From: Fontibacterium temperatum
GTDB lineage: Bacteria > Pseudomonadota > Alphaproteobacteria > Pelagibacterales > Pelagibacteraceae
Direction: 5' to 3'
DNA length: 64,000 nt
Assembly (NCBI GenBank): GCA_964203055.1
Contig: CAXNKS010000001.1
Location: 248,001-312,000, forward strand
Part shown: positions 9,072 through 18,435 of the stretch, piece by piece
Layout: each line of letters starts with the position of its first letter
How positions within the stretch are numbered: position 1 is the stretch's first letter
Made by a program: the position numbers and the translations under genes
Notes under the pieces: generated by a model
Told to the model about the DNA's origin: nothing
Database searches by the model: none
Seen by the model: the letters and a program-made list of their open reading frames with translations, nothing else

Positions 9072-10159
9072 TATCTTAATTTAAGAGATGCAAGACCTAC
9101 TAAAGCAAAAACTATAGCTATAATCCAAAATCGAACTACAACTGTAGACTCGCTCCAACCTTTTTTTTCAAAATGATGATGCAAGGGTGCCATTTGAAAA
9201 ACTCTTTTTCCTGTTAATTTAAAGGATGCAACTTGTATGATAACTGACAAAGCCTCCAGGACAAAAAGACCTCCAACTATCGCTAATACTATTTCATGCT
9301 TAGTTATAATTCCAATAGCTCCAAGTGCTGCGCCCAGAGATAAGGAGCCAGTGTCCCCCATAAAAACTTTAGCTGGTGGAGCATTAAACCATAAAAATCC
9401 TAAGCCCGCACCTATCATTGCCCCTAAAAAAATACAAATTTCTCCTGTATTTTTTATATAAGCCAATTGAAGATATTTTGAAAAAATAATGTTACCTGAG
9501 ACATAAGCTATAAATGCAAAAGTTAGTGCAACTAAAATAACTGGAACAATCGCTAGTCCATCAAGACCATCTGTTAAATTAACAGCGTTAGATGATCCAA
9601 CAATAACTGCTAAACCGAATATAAAGTAAAAGATTCCAAAATTTAATACGAAATTCTTAAACAATGGAAAATAAACTTTATAATTAAGCTCTGCCTCAGT
9701 ATTCAAAATTATAAAATATATAACAATTGTACCGCTTAAAATTTGCAAAAATAATTTTAATTTTGCGCTAATTCCTTTAGAATTATTTTTTACAACTTTT
9801 ATATAGTCATCAATAAAACCTATTATTCCAAAACTTAATAAACAAAAAATTAATATTAAAACATATTTATTTGTAAGATCAGCCCATAACAAAGTTGAAA
9901 ATAAAATACTTAAAATAATTATTAAGCCTCCCATAGTAGGAGTTCCTGATTTTTTTATAATATGAGATAAAGGACCGTCATTTCGAATGGGTTGGCCATG
10001 TTTTTGAAATGATTTTAACTTAGTAATTAAGCTCTCTCCAACTAAGAGTATAAAAGCTAAAGAAGTGGCAACTGATAATCCAGTTCTAAAGGTAATATAT
10101 TTAAAAACATTAAAAACATTAATTTCTGAGGAAAAATATTTAAAAAAAAAATATAGCAT
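9071..10159 (-). CDS. mraY: Phospho-N-acetylmuramoyl-pentapeptide-transferase
   Basis: Ten-helix membrane enzyme that transfers phospho-MurNAc-pentapeptide to undecaprenyl phosphate to make lipid I. The 362-residue protein shows GTPTMGGLIII near residue 73, FIDDYIKVVKNNSKG near 115, NLTDGLDGLA (near 195, catalytic Asp), FMGDTGSLSLGAALG near 267 and the MraY signature PLHHHFEKKGWSE near 327. Length and topology are normal. It lies between murF (2-base gap) and murD (1-base overlap). Confidence 0.98.
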   Translation of the reverse strand: MLYFFFKYFSSEINVFNVFKYITFRTGLSVATSLAFILLVGESLITKLKSFQKHGQPIRNDGPLSHIIKKSGTPTMGGLIIILSILFSTLLWADLTNKYVLILIFCLLSFGIIGFIDDYIKVVKNNSKGISAKLKLFLQILSGTIVIYFIILNTEAELNYKVYFPLFKNFVLNFGIFYFIFGLAVIVGSSNAVNLTDGLDGLAIVPVILVALTFAFIAYVSGNIIFSKYLQLAYIKNTGEICIFLGAMIGAGLGFLWFNAPPAKVFMGDTGSLSLGAALGAIGIITKHEIVLAIVGGLFVLEALSVIIQVASFKLTGKRVFQMAPLHHHFEKKGWSESTVVVRFWIIAIVFALVGLASLKLR

Positions 10160-10161
10160 TA

Positions 10162-11508
10162 TTAAAATTTCTTAAAAAAATTAAACAAACCAATTCTATT
10201 TGATGATTTGACTAATAAAATATCATTATTCTCTAAAAGATTGAAAATATTTTCTTTCAGAAAACTAATATTTTTAACTAACATCCCTCTTTTACTACGA
10301 TTTAGCTTTTGATAAGTATGCCTAACTTCTGAACCAATACAATAAACTTTGTCTATATTAGTTTTATTTAATATTTTAGCTGCTTGTTGATGATAATATT
10401 TAGATCTTTTACCAAGCTCTAACATATCACCCACAATTAAAATTTTTCTATGTTTATTTTTTTTTCTTAATGAAAAATTATGAATGGCCTCATTAAGAGA
10501 CATTGGATTGGAGTTATAACTATCATTAATTAAAATAATTTTTTTATTGTTAATTTTAATATGTTTTTCATTTCCCCTTCCTTCTGCAATTTTAAAATTT
10601 TTAAATATATTTTTTAAAAATTTTATATTATGATTTAAAAAATAATGAACACATAATGTTGCAGCTACATTGTACAAATAAGACTTATTAGAATTTTTTA
10701 TTTTAAAATTAAATATTTTTTTATTTATTTTGAAAGATATTTTTGCTGAACTTTTTCTGATCTGAACATCGGATTTTGAAAAACCAAAAGTTAATATTGA
10801 AATTTTTTTATTATTTGCAATTTTTTTTAAAGAGTTGAAAAATTTATCATCTCTATTTAAAATAATGATTCCATCTTGTTGGATGCCATTCATAATCTCC
10901 GCTTTTGCTTTGCAAATTCCAGAAATGTTTTGAAAATTTTTCAAATGTGCAGGACCAATGTTAGTTATTATTGCAATATTTGGTTTTACTAAATTAACAA
11001 GATTATTAATTTCACCTTTTGAACTCATACCCAATTCAAAAATACCAAATTTATTATCAGAATTTAAATTTGCTAAAGAGTAAGGTGCCCCAAAATGATT
11101 GTTAAAAGATTTCGGGGAACAATGTGTTTTTCCAAATTTGCTTAATGAAATATTTAATAAATTTTTTAATGAAGTTTTTCCACAGCTTCCAGTTATAGCT
11201 ATAATCTTAGCTTTACTTCTCTGTCGCGCATAAGATGCTAAATTTCTTAAACCTTCTAAAGTATTTTGTGTTTTTATAAATCTTTTGTTTTTAAAATTTT
11301 TACTGATAACCGATAAATTATTTTTATTTTTAATTACTTTTTTAGCGTATCGGTGACCATCGTCATTATTTCCTTTGATTGCAAAAAAAATTCCTCGATT
11401 TTTGACTTCTCTACTATCTATTGCAACTTTATTAAAAAATAACTTATTATTTATATTTGAATTAAAAACTACATTAAGTTCTTCGCCTGAATAAAGTTTC
11501 ATTGTCAT
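10162..11508 (-). CDS. murF: UDP-N-acetylmuramoyl-tripeptide--D-alanyl-D-alanine ligase
   Basis: Adds the D-Ala-D-Ala made by Ddl to complete the UDP-MurNAc-pentapeptide. The 448-residue protein has the N-terminal substrate-domain motif DSREVKNRGIFFAIKG (31-46), the P-loop GSCGKT (107-112), NNHFGAPYSLANL, FELGMSSKGEI, NIGPAHL and the C-terminal NDSYNSNPMSL segment typical of MurF. The start is MTMKLYSGEEL; Met1 and Met3 are both possible. It begins one base after the murE stop. Confidence 0.96.
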   Translation of the reverse strand: MTMKLYSGEELNVVFNSNINNKLFFNKVAIDSREVKNRGIFFAIKGNNDDGHRYAKKVIKNKNNLSVISKNFKNKRFIKTQNTLEGLRNLASYARQRSKAKIIAITGSCGKTSLKNLLNISLSKFGKTHCSPKSFNNHFGAPYSLANLNSDNKFGIFELGMSSKGEINNLVNLVKPNIAIITNIGPAHLKNFQNISGICKAKAEIMNGIQQDGIIILNRDDKFFNSLKKIANNKKISILTFGFSKSDVQIRKSSAKISFKINKKIFNFKIKNSNKSYLYNVAATLCVHYFLNHNIKFLKNIFKNFKIAEGRGNEKHIKINNKKIILINDSYNSNPMSLNEAIHNFSLRKKNKHRKILIVGDMLELGKRSKYYHQQAAKILNKTNIDKVYCIGSEVRHTYQKLNRSKRGMLVKNISFLKENIFNLLENNDILLVKSSNRIGLFNFFKKF

Positions 11509-11509
11509 T

Positions 11510-12919
11510 TTATTTTAAAAATAATTTAGATACTTTTTGATCAGAAAAATATTTCTTTTGGTTATTTATAATCTGATAATTTTCATGTCCTTTTCCGGCA
11601 ATCAATAAATTACTCTCAGTATTAAGATTATTAATTGCTGTTTTAATTGCAATTTTTCTATCTAATATAATCTTCGCTCTTAAGCACCCCGTTTTAATTT
11701 GTTTGATAATAGAAGTGGGATTTTCAGATCTAGGATTGTCATTTGTTAAATATATTTTAGATGCGAATTGATTTGCTATTTTGCCCATTTTATATCTTTT
11801 TCCCTTATCACGATCACCACCACACCCAAATACAACGTCTACTTTTTTATTAAACTGCTTTGCTAATGTTTGAAGACTCTTTTTTAAAGCATCTGGAGTG
11901 TGAGCGTAATCAACTACTACGGCAGATTTTTTTTTATTTCCCACATACTGCATTCGACCAGTTGCAGATCTTATCTTTGATAATACGTTAATAATTTGAT
12001 CTGGATTTTTTACAGATAAATAAGAAGCTAATATTGCGGCAAATAAATTTTTAATTTGAAAGTCTCCTATTAGATCAAGTTTAATATTATATATTTTATT
12101 TAAAAAATTAATTTTTATTATTTGTTTTTTTCCAAAATAGTAATGAGAAATTAATTTAATTGCATTTCCTTTAGATCCAAAAGATAGAATTTTTATTTTT
12201 CTTTTCTTACAAATTTTACTAATTATAGAAAATTCAGGGATATCTGTGTCTAAAATAGCAAAAGAATTTTTTTTTAACAATGAACTAAAAAGATAAAGCT
12301 TAGCTTGTAAATAGTTTTTTAAATTTTTATGATAGTCTAAATGATCCTGTGTAAAATTTGTAAAAATTCCTGCTGTGAAATTAATACCATCTAATCTATT
12401 TTGATGAAGTCCATGACTAGAAGCCTCTAAACATACATTATCAATTTTCTTCTTTTTTAAAAAATTTAATTCTTTATGAATTGTAATAATATCCGGAGTT
12501 GTAAGATTTATTCTTTTAACTTTATTTTTATAAAAAATACCAAGCGTACCAATAGCTGCTGAATTTATTTTAAGATTTTTTAAAATCTGAAAATAAAAAT
12601 TAGCCACTGACGATTTTCCATTTGTTCCTGTAACTGCAATTATATTCTTCGGTTTTTCTTTATATTTTACAGAGCATGCTTCTGCTAAAAATTTTTTGAC
12701 GTTTTTTACTATTAAATAATTTTTATTTCTTATTTTTTTACTTGTAACGACTTTGTAAGCACCTTTTGATAAGGCTTCTGATGAATATAAACTTCCAGAC
12801 TGTTTAGAACCTTCTATTGCAAAAAAAATATCGTTTTTATTTACTTTTTTTGAATTTATAGAAAAGTTTCTATTTTGATATTTTAAGAATTTAATTTTTT
12901 TACTTAACATTAAGTGCAA
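11510..12919 (-). CDS. murE: UDP-N-acetylmuramoyl-L-alanyl-D-glutamate--2,6-diaminopimelate ligase
   Basis: Adds the third stem-peptide residue. The 469-residue protein has the P-loop GTNGKS (98-103), EASSHGLHQNRLDG and GDRDKGKR. The C-terminal DNPR motif (within LTNDNPRSENPT) is the established marker for meso-diaminopimelate rather than lysine specificity, so this cell should make DAP-type peptidoglycan. The annotated start overlaps ftsI by 20 bases; Met4 (12908-12910) would shorten the overlap and is equally plausible. Confidence 0.97.
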   Translation of the reverse strand: MHLMLSKKIKFLKYQNRNFSINSKKVNKNDIFFAIEGSKQSGSLYSSEALSKGAYKVVTSKKIRNKNYLIVKNVKKFLAEACSVKYKEKPKNIIAVTGTNGKSSVANFYFQILKNLKINSAAIGTLGIFYKNKVKRINLTTPDIITIHKELNFLKKKKIDNVCLEASSHGLHQNRLDGINFTAGIFTNFTQDHLDYHKNLKNYLQAKLYLFSSLLKKNSFAILDTDIPEFSIISKICKKRKIKILSFGSKGNAIKLISHYYFGKKQIIKINFLNKIYNIKLDLIGDFQIKNLFAAILASYLSVKNPDQIINVLSKIRSATGRMQYVGNKKKSAVVVDYAHTPDALKKSLQTLAKQFNKKVDVVFGCGGDRDKGKRYKMGKIANQFASKIYLTNDNPRSENPTSIIKQIKTGCLRAKIILDRKIAIKTAINNLNTESNLLIAGKGHENYQIINNQKKYFSDQKVSKLFLK

Positions 12920-14606
12920 TATTATAATTCTTTGAAACTAAAATAGGTCCAATTCTTTTTATAATAGTTCCCGCTGTAGGAACAGCATTCCACCCTGAAT
13001 CTGATTTAAAATAACCCTTACTAGGAATAGCTTTTGGCTCATCAATCATAACTAATAGTAAATACTCTGGTTTTTCCTCAGGATACGCTGAAACAAAAAC
13101 AGTCATAACATCTTTGGAATATCCTTTAGATGTTTTGGAAACTTTAACTGCAGTTCCTGTTTTTCCTATAACTGAATAACCATTAATATCAGCTGTTCTT
13201 GCCGTGCCTTGCATAGGATCATTTTTGTCGACTACTTTTCTAAGCATTTTAACCATTTTTTTACTTGTTTCTTCACTAATAATTCTTTCTTTTTTTATAT
13301 TCTGATTTTGTTTTACTAAAGTTGGATAAATTTTATATCCTCCATTTACTAAAGATGCATAAGCTGATGCTAATTGAATTGGTGTTGTGCTGATTCCATG
13401 ACCATAAGAGGCTGTTGCCAAAGTACAATTATCCCACTTCATGGGTAAAGATTTTCCTTTTTCCGGAAGTTCAACGGATGCTTTATCAAATATTCCTAAT
13501 TTAGTTAAAAAGTTTTTATGATTTTCAATTCCAATTTTTTCTATTATTTTTACGGTTCCTATATTCGATGATTTTACTAAAATTTCTGTAGTAGTTAGAT
13601 CTCTTTTTAAATTTTTATCGTGTTCATTAATAGGCTGAGAAACACCACAATTATATATTTGTTTTTCCAGATTTTTAAATAAAGTGTTCTCATCAATAAG
13701 TTTTAACTCTAATGCATTGGCAATTGTTAAAGCCTTAAATACAGAACCTAATTCGTAAATACCAAGAGTAATCTTATTTAAGAACTTCTCATCATTTACT
13801 AATGTGCGTCTATTAATGTCGAAGTCTGGCAAAGAGACTAATGATATTATTTCTCCAGAATTAACGTTCATGAGAAGTGATGCCGCTCCTCTTGCCGAGT
13901 AATCAGCAATAGCTTTTTCTAAAGTCTCTCTTATTTGCGATTGTATAACTGTATCTAGTGTAATTTGAAAAGATGTGTCAGAAAATTTTGTATTTAAAAT
14001 CTGATTGTTAAAATGGCTTTCAACTCCTGAGATTCCTTTGTTATCTTCATCTGTTTGACCCAGTATATGACTAAATAAATTTCTCTGAGGATAAATTCTA
14101 ACCTGTCTTCTGCTTAATTCTATTGCAGGCTCCCCTAACATAATCGCTTTTTTATATTCAATATGATCAAGTTTTTTTTTAAGAACTAATCTTTTTTTTT
14201 CTACACTTTCTTTTTGAATATCGTTTATATTTAATCCTGGAAATTGTGTTTTTAATTTAATTAAAAGTTGAGGTAAATTATTTGTCTTATCGACTTTTAA
14301 AACAAGATCATAAATATCAATATTTTTTGCTATTAATAAGCTAGACCTATCAATAATATCTCTTCTTTCATTGTAATCTTTATCAGTAATAAAATCGTCA
14401 AAATTAATCTCATTACTTCTATTAATGCCAAGATATAAAAGTTTTAATAAAATTATTAAAAATACAAAGAAAAAAAATTTAAATACAAAATTTGCTCTAG
14501 AATTAAATAGTGAATAACTACTATTTATATTATTTTTATTATCTTCATTAATGAAATTCTGAAAATAAAAACTTTTTTGTTTATTATTATCAAATTTATT
14601 TTTCAT
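12900..14606 (-). CDS. ftsI: Division-specific peptidoglycan transpeptidase FtsI (PBP3)
   Basis: Class B penicillin-binding protein that crosslinks septal peptidoglycan with FtsW. The 568 residues comprise a cytoplasmic tail of about 40 residues, one membrane anchor (about 41-60), a pedestal domain with RRQVRIYPQRNL, and a transpeptidase domain with all three active-site motifs: SVFK (288-291), SSN (346-348) and KTGTA (482-486). The N-terminal tail is long and Asn-rich. It overlaps ftsL by 11 bases and murE by 20. Confidence 0.97.
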   Translation of the reverse strand: MKNKFDNNKQKSFYFQNFINEDNKNNINSSYSLFNSRANFVFKFFFFVFLIILLKLLYLGINRSNEINFDDFITDKDYNERRDIIDRSSLLIAKNIDIYDLVLKVDKTNNLPQLLIKLKTQFPGLNINDIQKESVEKKRLVLKKKLDHIEYKKAIMLGEPAIELSRRQVRIYPQRNLFSHILGQTDEDNKGISGVESHFNNQILNTKFSDTSFQITLDTVIQSQIRETLEKAIADYSARGAASLLMNVNSGEIISLVSLPDFDINRRTLVNDEKFLNKITLGIYELGSVFKALTIANALELKLIDENTLFKNLEKQIYNCGVSQPINEHDKNLKRDLTTTEILVKSSNIGTVKIIEKIGIENHKNFLTKLGIFDKASVELPEKGKSLPMKWDNCTLATASYGHGISTTPIQLASAYASLVNGGYKIYPTLVKQNQNIKKERIISEETSKKMVKMLRKVVDKNDPMQGTARTADINGYSVIGKTGTAVKVSKTSKGYSKDVMTVFVSAYPEEKPEYLLLVMIDEPKAIPSKGYFKSDSGWNAVPTAGTIIKRIGPILVSKNYNIALNVK

Positions 14607-14865
14607 TTAAATATTTGAAATTAGTTTTATCCATTTCAATATAGTCTTGCGATAAGTGAATTTTTGCTAATTTTTTTACTCTTTCTGGAGCAGAAAGATA
14701 ATTATTTTCTAACTTTTCATTCTTTAACTTTTCAACTAAATCTGTCTGTTCTTGCTTTAATTTTAGTATTTCTTTTTCAAGATCACGAGTTTTGTTCTTA
14801 ATATAAGACACACATATTGTTCCAAAAATAATGATAAATAACACAATTGATATCTTTTTACGCAT
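14596..14865 (-). CDS. ftsL: FtsL-like small division protein
   Basis: An 89-residue bitopic protein: short basic N-terminus (MRKK), one membrane helix (about 5-21), a coiled coil (about 22-52, TRDLEKEILKLKQEQTDLVE), and a short C-terminal part with APERVKKLAKIHL, which resembles the conserved FtsL tail. Sequence conservation in FtsL is very low; the call rests on size, topology and position between rsmH and ftsI, where ftsL is found across proteobacteria. It overlaps both neighbours by 8-11 bases. Confidence 0.88.
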   Translation of the reverse strand: MRKKISIVLFIIIFGTICVSYIKNKTRDLEKEILKLKQEQTDLVEKLKNEKLENNYLSAPERVKKLAKIHLSQDYIEMDKTNFKYLNEK

Positions 14866-15880
14866 GCATGACCTCTTCTAATTGAAAATATTTTTCAAGA
14901 TTTAGATAGGATCTTTTAAATTCAAAAGAATGATCTTGAACTTTAGTTGCGCATCTTAATTTTGCAGATCTTGCTCTATTGTTATTTTTTATTTCCTTCT
15001 CAGAGGCAATAGTCGGTTTTCTATCTTTAATTTCTAATATATTAAAATTTTCATTTTCATTATTTTGTGGCAAATAGCGTGAGGTTCCTTTTTTTTTATT
15101 TGAAAAAAAATCAAATACTTTTTTAACAATTTTATCCTCTAAAGAGTGAAAAGTAATAACAACTATTTTTCCGTCTATAGATAAATTATTTATAGCAGAA
15201 ATTAAGCCTTCATAAAGTTCTGTTAATTCCTGATTTACAATCATTCTGATTGCTTGAAAAATTTTTGCACAGGAATCTACTTTATTGTATTTACTATTTT
15301 TATATCTTTTCGCTCTTAAAATAATCTCTGCTAATTCTTTTGTTGAGTTTATTTCTTTGTCTTGTCTTTTTTGGACAATTAGTTTTGCAATTAATCCGGA
15401 ATCTTTATCCTCTCCAAATAAATTAAAAATATTTCTCAAGTCTTTTAGATCAAGTTTGTTAACAATATCATGCGCTGTAACATTATTTTTACCCATAGTC
15501 ATTTTTAACAACCCATCTTGTCGATAAGAAAAACCTCTTTCAGGATTATCAATTTGAAAGGAAGAAAGCCCAAGATCAAAAATTATTGCAACAGGAACTT
15601 TTTGTAAATTTCTTTCTTTTAAAATATTTTCTAAATTACTGAACCTATCAATAATAAATTCGAACCTATTATTATATTCTTTGCTTATTTCTTTTGAAAA
15701 TGTTTCTACAAAATTATCTCGGTCGATAGAAATTACTTTTGTATTTTTTTTAGATAATATCTCTCTAGTAATGCTTCCGCCGCCAAAAGTGCAGTCAATG
15801 TAAACGCCAGATTTATAAGGCGTTAATATCTTATCAATGTCTTCCGACATCACTGGAATGTGTTTAAATTCCAGTGACAT
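14858..15880 (-). CDS. rsmH: 16S rRNA (cytosine(1402)-N(4))-methyltransferase RsmH (MraW)
   Basis: SAM-dependent enzyme that N4-methylates C1402 in the ribosomal P site. The 340-residue protein has HIPVMSEDI at the N-terminus, the SAM loop VYIDCTFGGGSITREIL near residue 27, IFDLGLSSFQIDNPERGFSY near 126, and the C-terminal VVITFHSLEDKIVKKVF near 235, all RsmH signatures. In most clusters it follows mraZ directly; here ftsZ sits between them, 26 bases upstream. Confidence 0.97.
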   Translation of the reverse strand: MSLEFKHIPVMSEDIDKILTPYKSGVYIDCTFGGGSITREILSKKNTKVISIDRDNFVETFSKEISKEYNNRFEFIIDRFSNLENILKERNLQKVPVAIIFDLGLSSFQIDNPERGFSYRQDGLLKMTMGKNNVTAHDIVNKLDLKDLRNIFNLFGEDKDSGLIAKLIVQKRQDKEINSTKELAEIILRAKRYKNSKYNKVDSCAKIFQAIRMIVNQELTELYEGLISAINNLSIDGKIVVITFHSLEDKIVKKVFDFFSNKKKGTSRYLPQNNENENFNILEIKDRKPTIASEKEIKNNNRARSAKLRCATKVQDHSFEFKRSYLNLEKYFQLEEVMHA

Positions 15881-15906
15881 GGGAAAATTTTATCTTTAAT
15901 TATTCT

Positions 15907-17367
15907 CTAATTAGTTTGACGTCTTAAAAAGGCAGGAATTTCTAAATCTGCTTTTTCTGCGTCTGTAAGATCATGTCCCAAATCTTTAAAGAATTGAGAA
16001 GAACCTTCTTTATCATCAGAAATATTTTTTAAATTTTCATCTTCAGAAAATAGTTTCGGAAAAGATGTTACCTCTTCAACTATTTGCGTATTTTCTTTTT
16101 CATTTAATGCGCTTAAATTCTGAGAAGAAATATTCTGTTCTTGAGCAACGTTAGAGCTCACCGCCTCCTCTTGAACATGCATATGATTCAATGCTTGATT
16201 ATTTATTTCAGCGACATGTGAAGTTTCCTTGTACATATCAAGAGCTGTTGCCCCATTAGTCATTGCTTGGGGAGCTGATTGAGTTACATAATTTGGAACA
16301 AAGGATTGTTGTGGTTTGTTGTAAACGGTGCTGTATCCACTGTTTCTATTATTAATATGTCTCATCATGCTAACAACTGGCTTATTATTATTAATGGTAG
16401 CTTCTCCGCCTAGACCAGTTGCAACAATTGATACTCTCATTTTTCCATCTAAAGCATCTTCGAAAGTAGAGCCTACCAAAATTTCGGCTGAAGGATCAAC
16501 CTCTGCTCTTATTTTGTTAGCGGCTTCATCTACTTCGAATAAAGTGATGTCATTACCACCGGTAATATTAATAAGAAGACCTCTTGCTCCTTTTAATGAA
16601 TACTCGTCAATTAAAGGATTGGCTAAAGCTGCTTCCGCAGACATTATTGCTCTCTTATCTCCTTCTGCTTCTCCAGTTCCCATCATAGCTTTGCCCATAC
16701 CTTTCATTACTGTTTCGATATCAGCAAAATCTAAATTGATAAGACCTGGCTTAACAATTAAATCTGTTATTCCTCTAACGCCTTGCATTAAAACATTATC
16801 GGCCATTTTAAATGCTTGAGGAAAAGTAGTTTTCTCATTAGCAACTTTAAATAAATTTTGATTAGGAATTATAATACTAGTATCAACATATCTTTTTAAT
16901 TCCTCTAAACCTCTTTCAGCAGCTTTTAGTCTTCCAGGACCTTCAAAAATAAAAGGCTTTGTTACCACCGCTACTGTTAATAAATTTAAATCTTTAGCTG
17001 CTCGAGCAATTACGGGTGCAGCACCTGTTCCTGTTCCACCACCCATTCCAGCAGTAATGAAAACCATATTAGCACCTTGTAAAAGGTTTATTAATTCATT
17101 TAAAGATTCTTCTGCTGCTGCTTGACCGATATCAGATTTTGCTCCAGCTCCAAGCCCTCTAGTTAAATTTGTTCCAAGTTGCATTTTGCATGGTGCTTTA
17201 TTATGTTTTAAAGCTTGCGCATCAGTATTTGCTGCAACAAATTCAACACCCTGAACTCCACAATCTATCATGTTGTTAATAGCGTTACCGCCTGCTCCTC
17301 CAACTCCTAGAACAACTATTCTAGGTTTTAATTCTCTTAATTCTGGTACGTTTATTTTTATTGTCAT
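15907..17367 (-). CDS. ftsZ: Cell division GTPase FtsZ
   Basis: Tubulin homologue forming the Z ring. The 486-residue protein has the nucleotide loop GVGGAGGNAINNM (21-33), the tubulin signature GGGTGTG (109-115), NQNLFKVAN and the T7-loop region near NLDFADIETVM. A disordered linker of about 150 residues follows, ending in the conserved FtsA/ZipA-binding tail LEIPAFLRR. It lies directly after mraZ (35-base gap) and before rsmH, not after ftsA as in the textbook dcw order. A strong Shine-Dalgarno sequence precedes it. No other ftsZ is visible in the window. Confidence 0.98.
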   Translation of the reverse strand: MTIKINVPELRELKPRIVVLGVGGAGGNAINNMIDCGVQGVEFVAANTDAQALKHNKAPCKMQLGTNLTRGLGAGAKSDIGQAAAEESLNELINLLQGANMVFITAGMGGGTGTGAAPVIARAAKDLNLLTVAVVTKPFIFEGPGRLKAAERGLEELKRYVDTSIIIPNQNLFKVANEKTTFPQAFKMADNVLMQGVRGITDLIVKPGLINLDFADIETVMKGMGKAMMGTGEAEGDKRAIMSAEAALANPLIDEYSLKGARGLLINITGGNDITLFEVDEAANKIRAEVDPSAEILVGSTFEDALDGKMRVSIVATGLGGEATINNNKPVVSMMRHINNRNSGYSTVYNKPQQSFVPNYVTQSAPQAMTNGATALDMYKETSHVAEINNQALNHMHVQEEAVSSNVAQEQNISSQNLSALNEKENTQIVEEVTSFPKLFSEDENLKNISDDKEGSSQFFKDLGHDLTDAEKADLEIPAFLRRQTN

Positions 17368-17373
17368 TTTTTT

Positions 17374-17379
17374 CTCCCT
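17374..17379 (-). promoter_or_regulatory. Strong Shine-Dalgarno sequence of ftsZ
   Basis: The minus strand reads AAAGGGAGA, 7-8 bases before the ftsZ ATG. Most genes in this window overlap the gene before them and show weak or no purine-rich ribosome binding sites, so this full-strength site stands out and fits the high FtsZ level cells need. It also fixes the ftsZ start. Confidence 0.7.
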
Positions 17380-17402
17380 TTATTGTTATTTATTAATATT
17401 CA

Positions 17403-17843
17403 TTAAGACCATTTTAAATCTGATCTTAATGTCTTAGCTTTTTTTCTTGCCTCTTCTCTAAATTTTGAGAACTTTTGAGGTTCCCACATTTGAAATGTCT
17501 TTCCTTGTCCTACAAAGACTACTGTTTCTTTAATTCCAGAATGATCTAAAAGTTTTTTTGGAAGAACTACTCTTCCATCAGAGTCAAAATTTAATTGAAA
17601 ACTATCTGCAAGTATTGAAGTTGCAAATGTGTCTCTATTTTCTTCAAAGGGACTAAGACTGTCTATGCTATCACTTAATTTTTCAATTCTACTTTGAGGG
17701 CAAAATTCAATTGATGAGTTTGTAAATGAGGGGTAACAAACAACACTATTATATCCTAATGATGATAAATGAGATCTAAAGCTAGCTGGCACTGACACTC
17801 TGCCTTTCTTGTCTAACTTGTTTTCGTAAGTTGATATAAACAT
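17403..17843 (-). CDS. mraZ: Transcriptional regulator MraZ
   Basis: AbrB-fold DNA-binding protein at the head of dcw clusters that represses its own promoter in Escherichia coli. The 146 residues carry the two SpoVT/AbrB-type repeats of the family: ENKLDKKGRVSVPASFRSHL (about 7-26) and FNFDSDGRVVLPKKLLDHSG in the second half (about 85-105). Length is normal. Direct repeats matching the MraZ operator pattern lie 65-89 bases upstream of its start, so autoregulation is likely. It is the first gene of a 17-gene unidirectional run. Confidence 0.96.
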   Translation of the reverse strand: MFISTYENKLDKKGRVSVPASFRSHLSSLGYNSVVCYPSFTNSSIEFCPQSRIEKLSDSIDSLSPFEENRDTFATSILADSFQLNFDSDGRVVLPKKLLDHSGIKETVVFVGQGKTFQMWEPQKFSKFREEARKKAKTLRSDLKWS

Positions 17844-17907
17844 TTGTTTTTTTTAAAAAAAAATTCCCTATAAATTTATTCATAAAATATTTAATATTTA
17901 TCATTTA

Positions 17908-17932
17908 TGGGTTATCATGGGATAACATGGTA
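17908..17932. promoter_or_regulatory. Putative MraZ operator: three TGGGN-type repeats with 10-base period
   Basis: The plus strand reads TGGGT, 5 bases, TGGGA, 5 bases, TGGTA. This matches the established E. coli MraZ site, TGGGN repeats separated by 5 bases, upstream of mraZ; the third copy is degenerate. A perfect inverted repeat GTTATC-N4-GATAAC (17911-17926) overlaps the middle copy. It lies 65-89 bases before the mraZ start, where it could occlude a promoter. The match is seen directly; binding is inferred. Confidence 0.75.
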
Positions 17933-18066
17933 TATAATAGTAAGTCAATGGAGAAGTGCTTTAAAAGTATAATTAATTTAATATTTTTGTTCTTATTTTG
18001 TTCTAATAAAAATTATTAAATATCCATTAAAATAATTAGATAAAATTTAGGAAAGATAATTTAATT

Positions 18067-18428
18067 GCCAGTTAGTCTGTAAGCTGGGTTCTGTCATTGA
18101 AAACGGTAATTTATCTAGGTCTATTGTCGCCAATAGACTCGAGCAACCAACCCAAACAACTCACCCAAGATTAGGCTAGATTTAAATAAATTTAAATCAT
18201 GTTGCTTCTATTTGGTCTTGCTCCCAGTGGGGTTTTCCATGCGGTTTTTGTTACCAAAAACCCGGTGTGCTCTTACCACACCTTTTCACCCTTGCCTTGA
18301 TAAGGCGGTTTATTTTCTGTGGCACTATCCCTGAGGTCACCCTCGCCAGCTATTAGCTGGCACTGTTATCTTGTGGAGCCCAGACTTTCCTCTTTGAAAA
18401 TATCAAAGCTACCATTCAACTAACTGGC
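18067..18428 (-). ncRNA. rnpB: RNase P RNA (M1 RNA), bacterial type A
   Basis: Catalytic RNA that trims tRNA 5' leaders. The minus strand contains the universal blocks: AGGAAAGTCTGGGCTCCAC near the 5' end, GAGGGTGACCTCAGGGATAG, GGTAAGAGCACACCGG and, near the 3' end, ACAGAACCCAGCTTACAG. The ends were set by the P1 helix: GCCAGTTAGT at the 5' end pairs perfectly with ACTAACTGGC at the 3' end, giving 362 nt. It lies between ampD and mraZ, on the same strand as both, with its own promoter. Confidence 0.97.
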
Positions 18429-18435
18429 ACTAAAA

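Noticed and set aside
16328..16819. 163-codon open frame opposite ftsZ
   Set aside because: It is antisense to a highly conserved GTPase core; its composition mirrors the ftsZ codons and no family is recognised.
17370..17402. CtrA-type site (TTAA-N7-TTAA) upstream of ftsZ
   Set aside because: The spacing is six bases, and TTAA words are very frequent in this AT-rich sequence.
18067..18428. tmRNA or a riboswitch at this structured locus
   Set aside because: The conserved blocks and P1 pairing are those of RNase P RNA.
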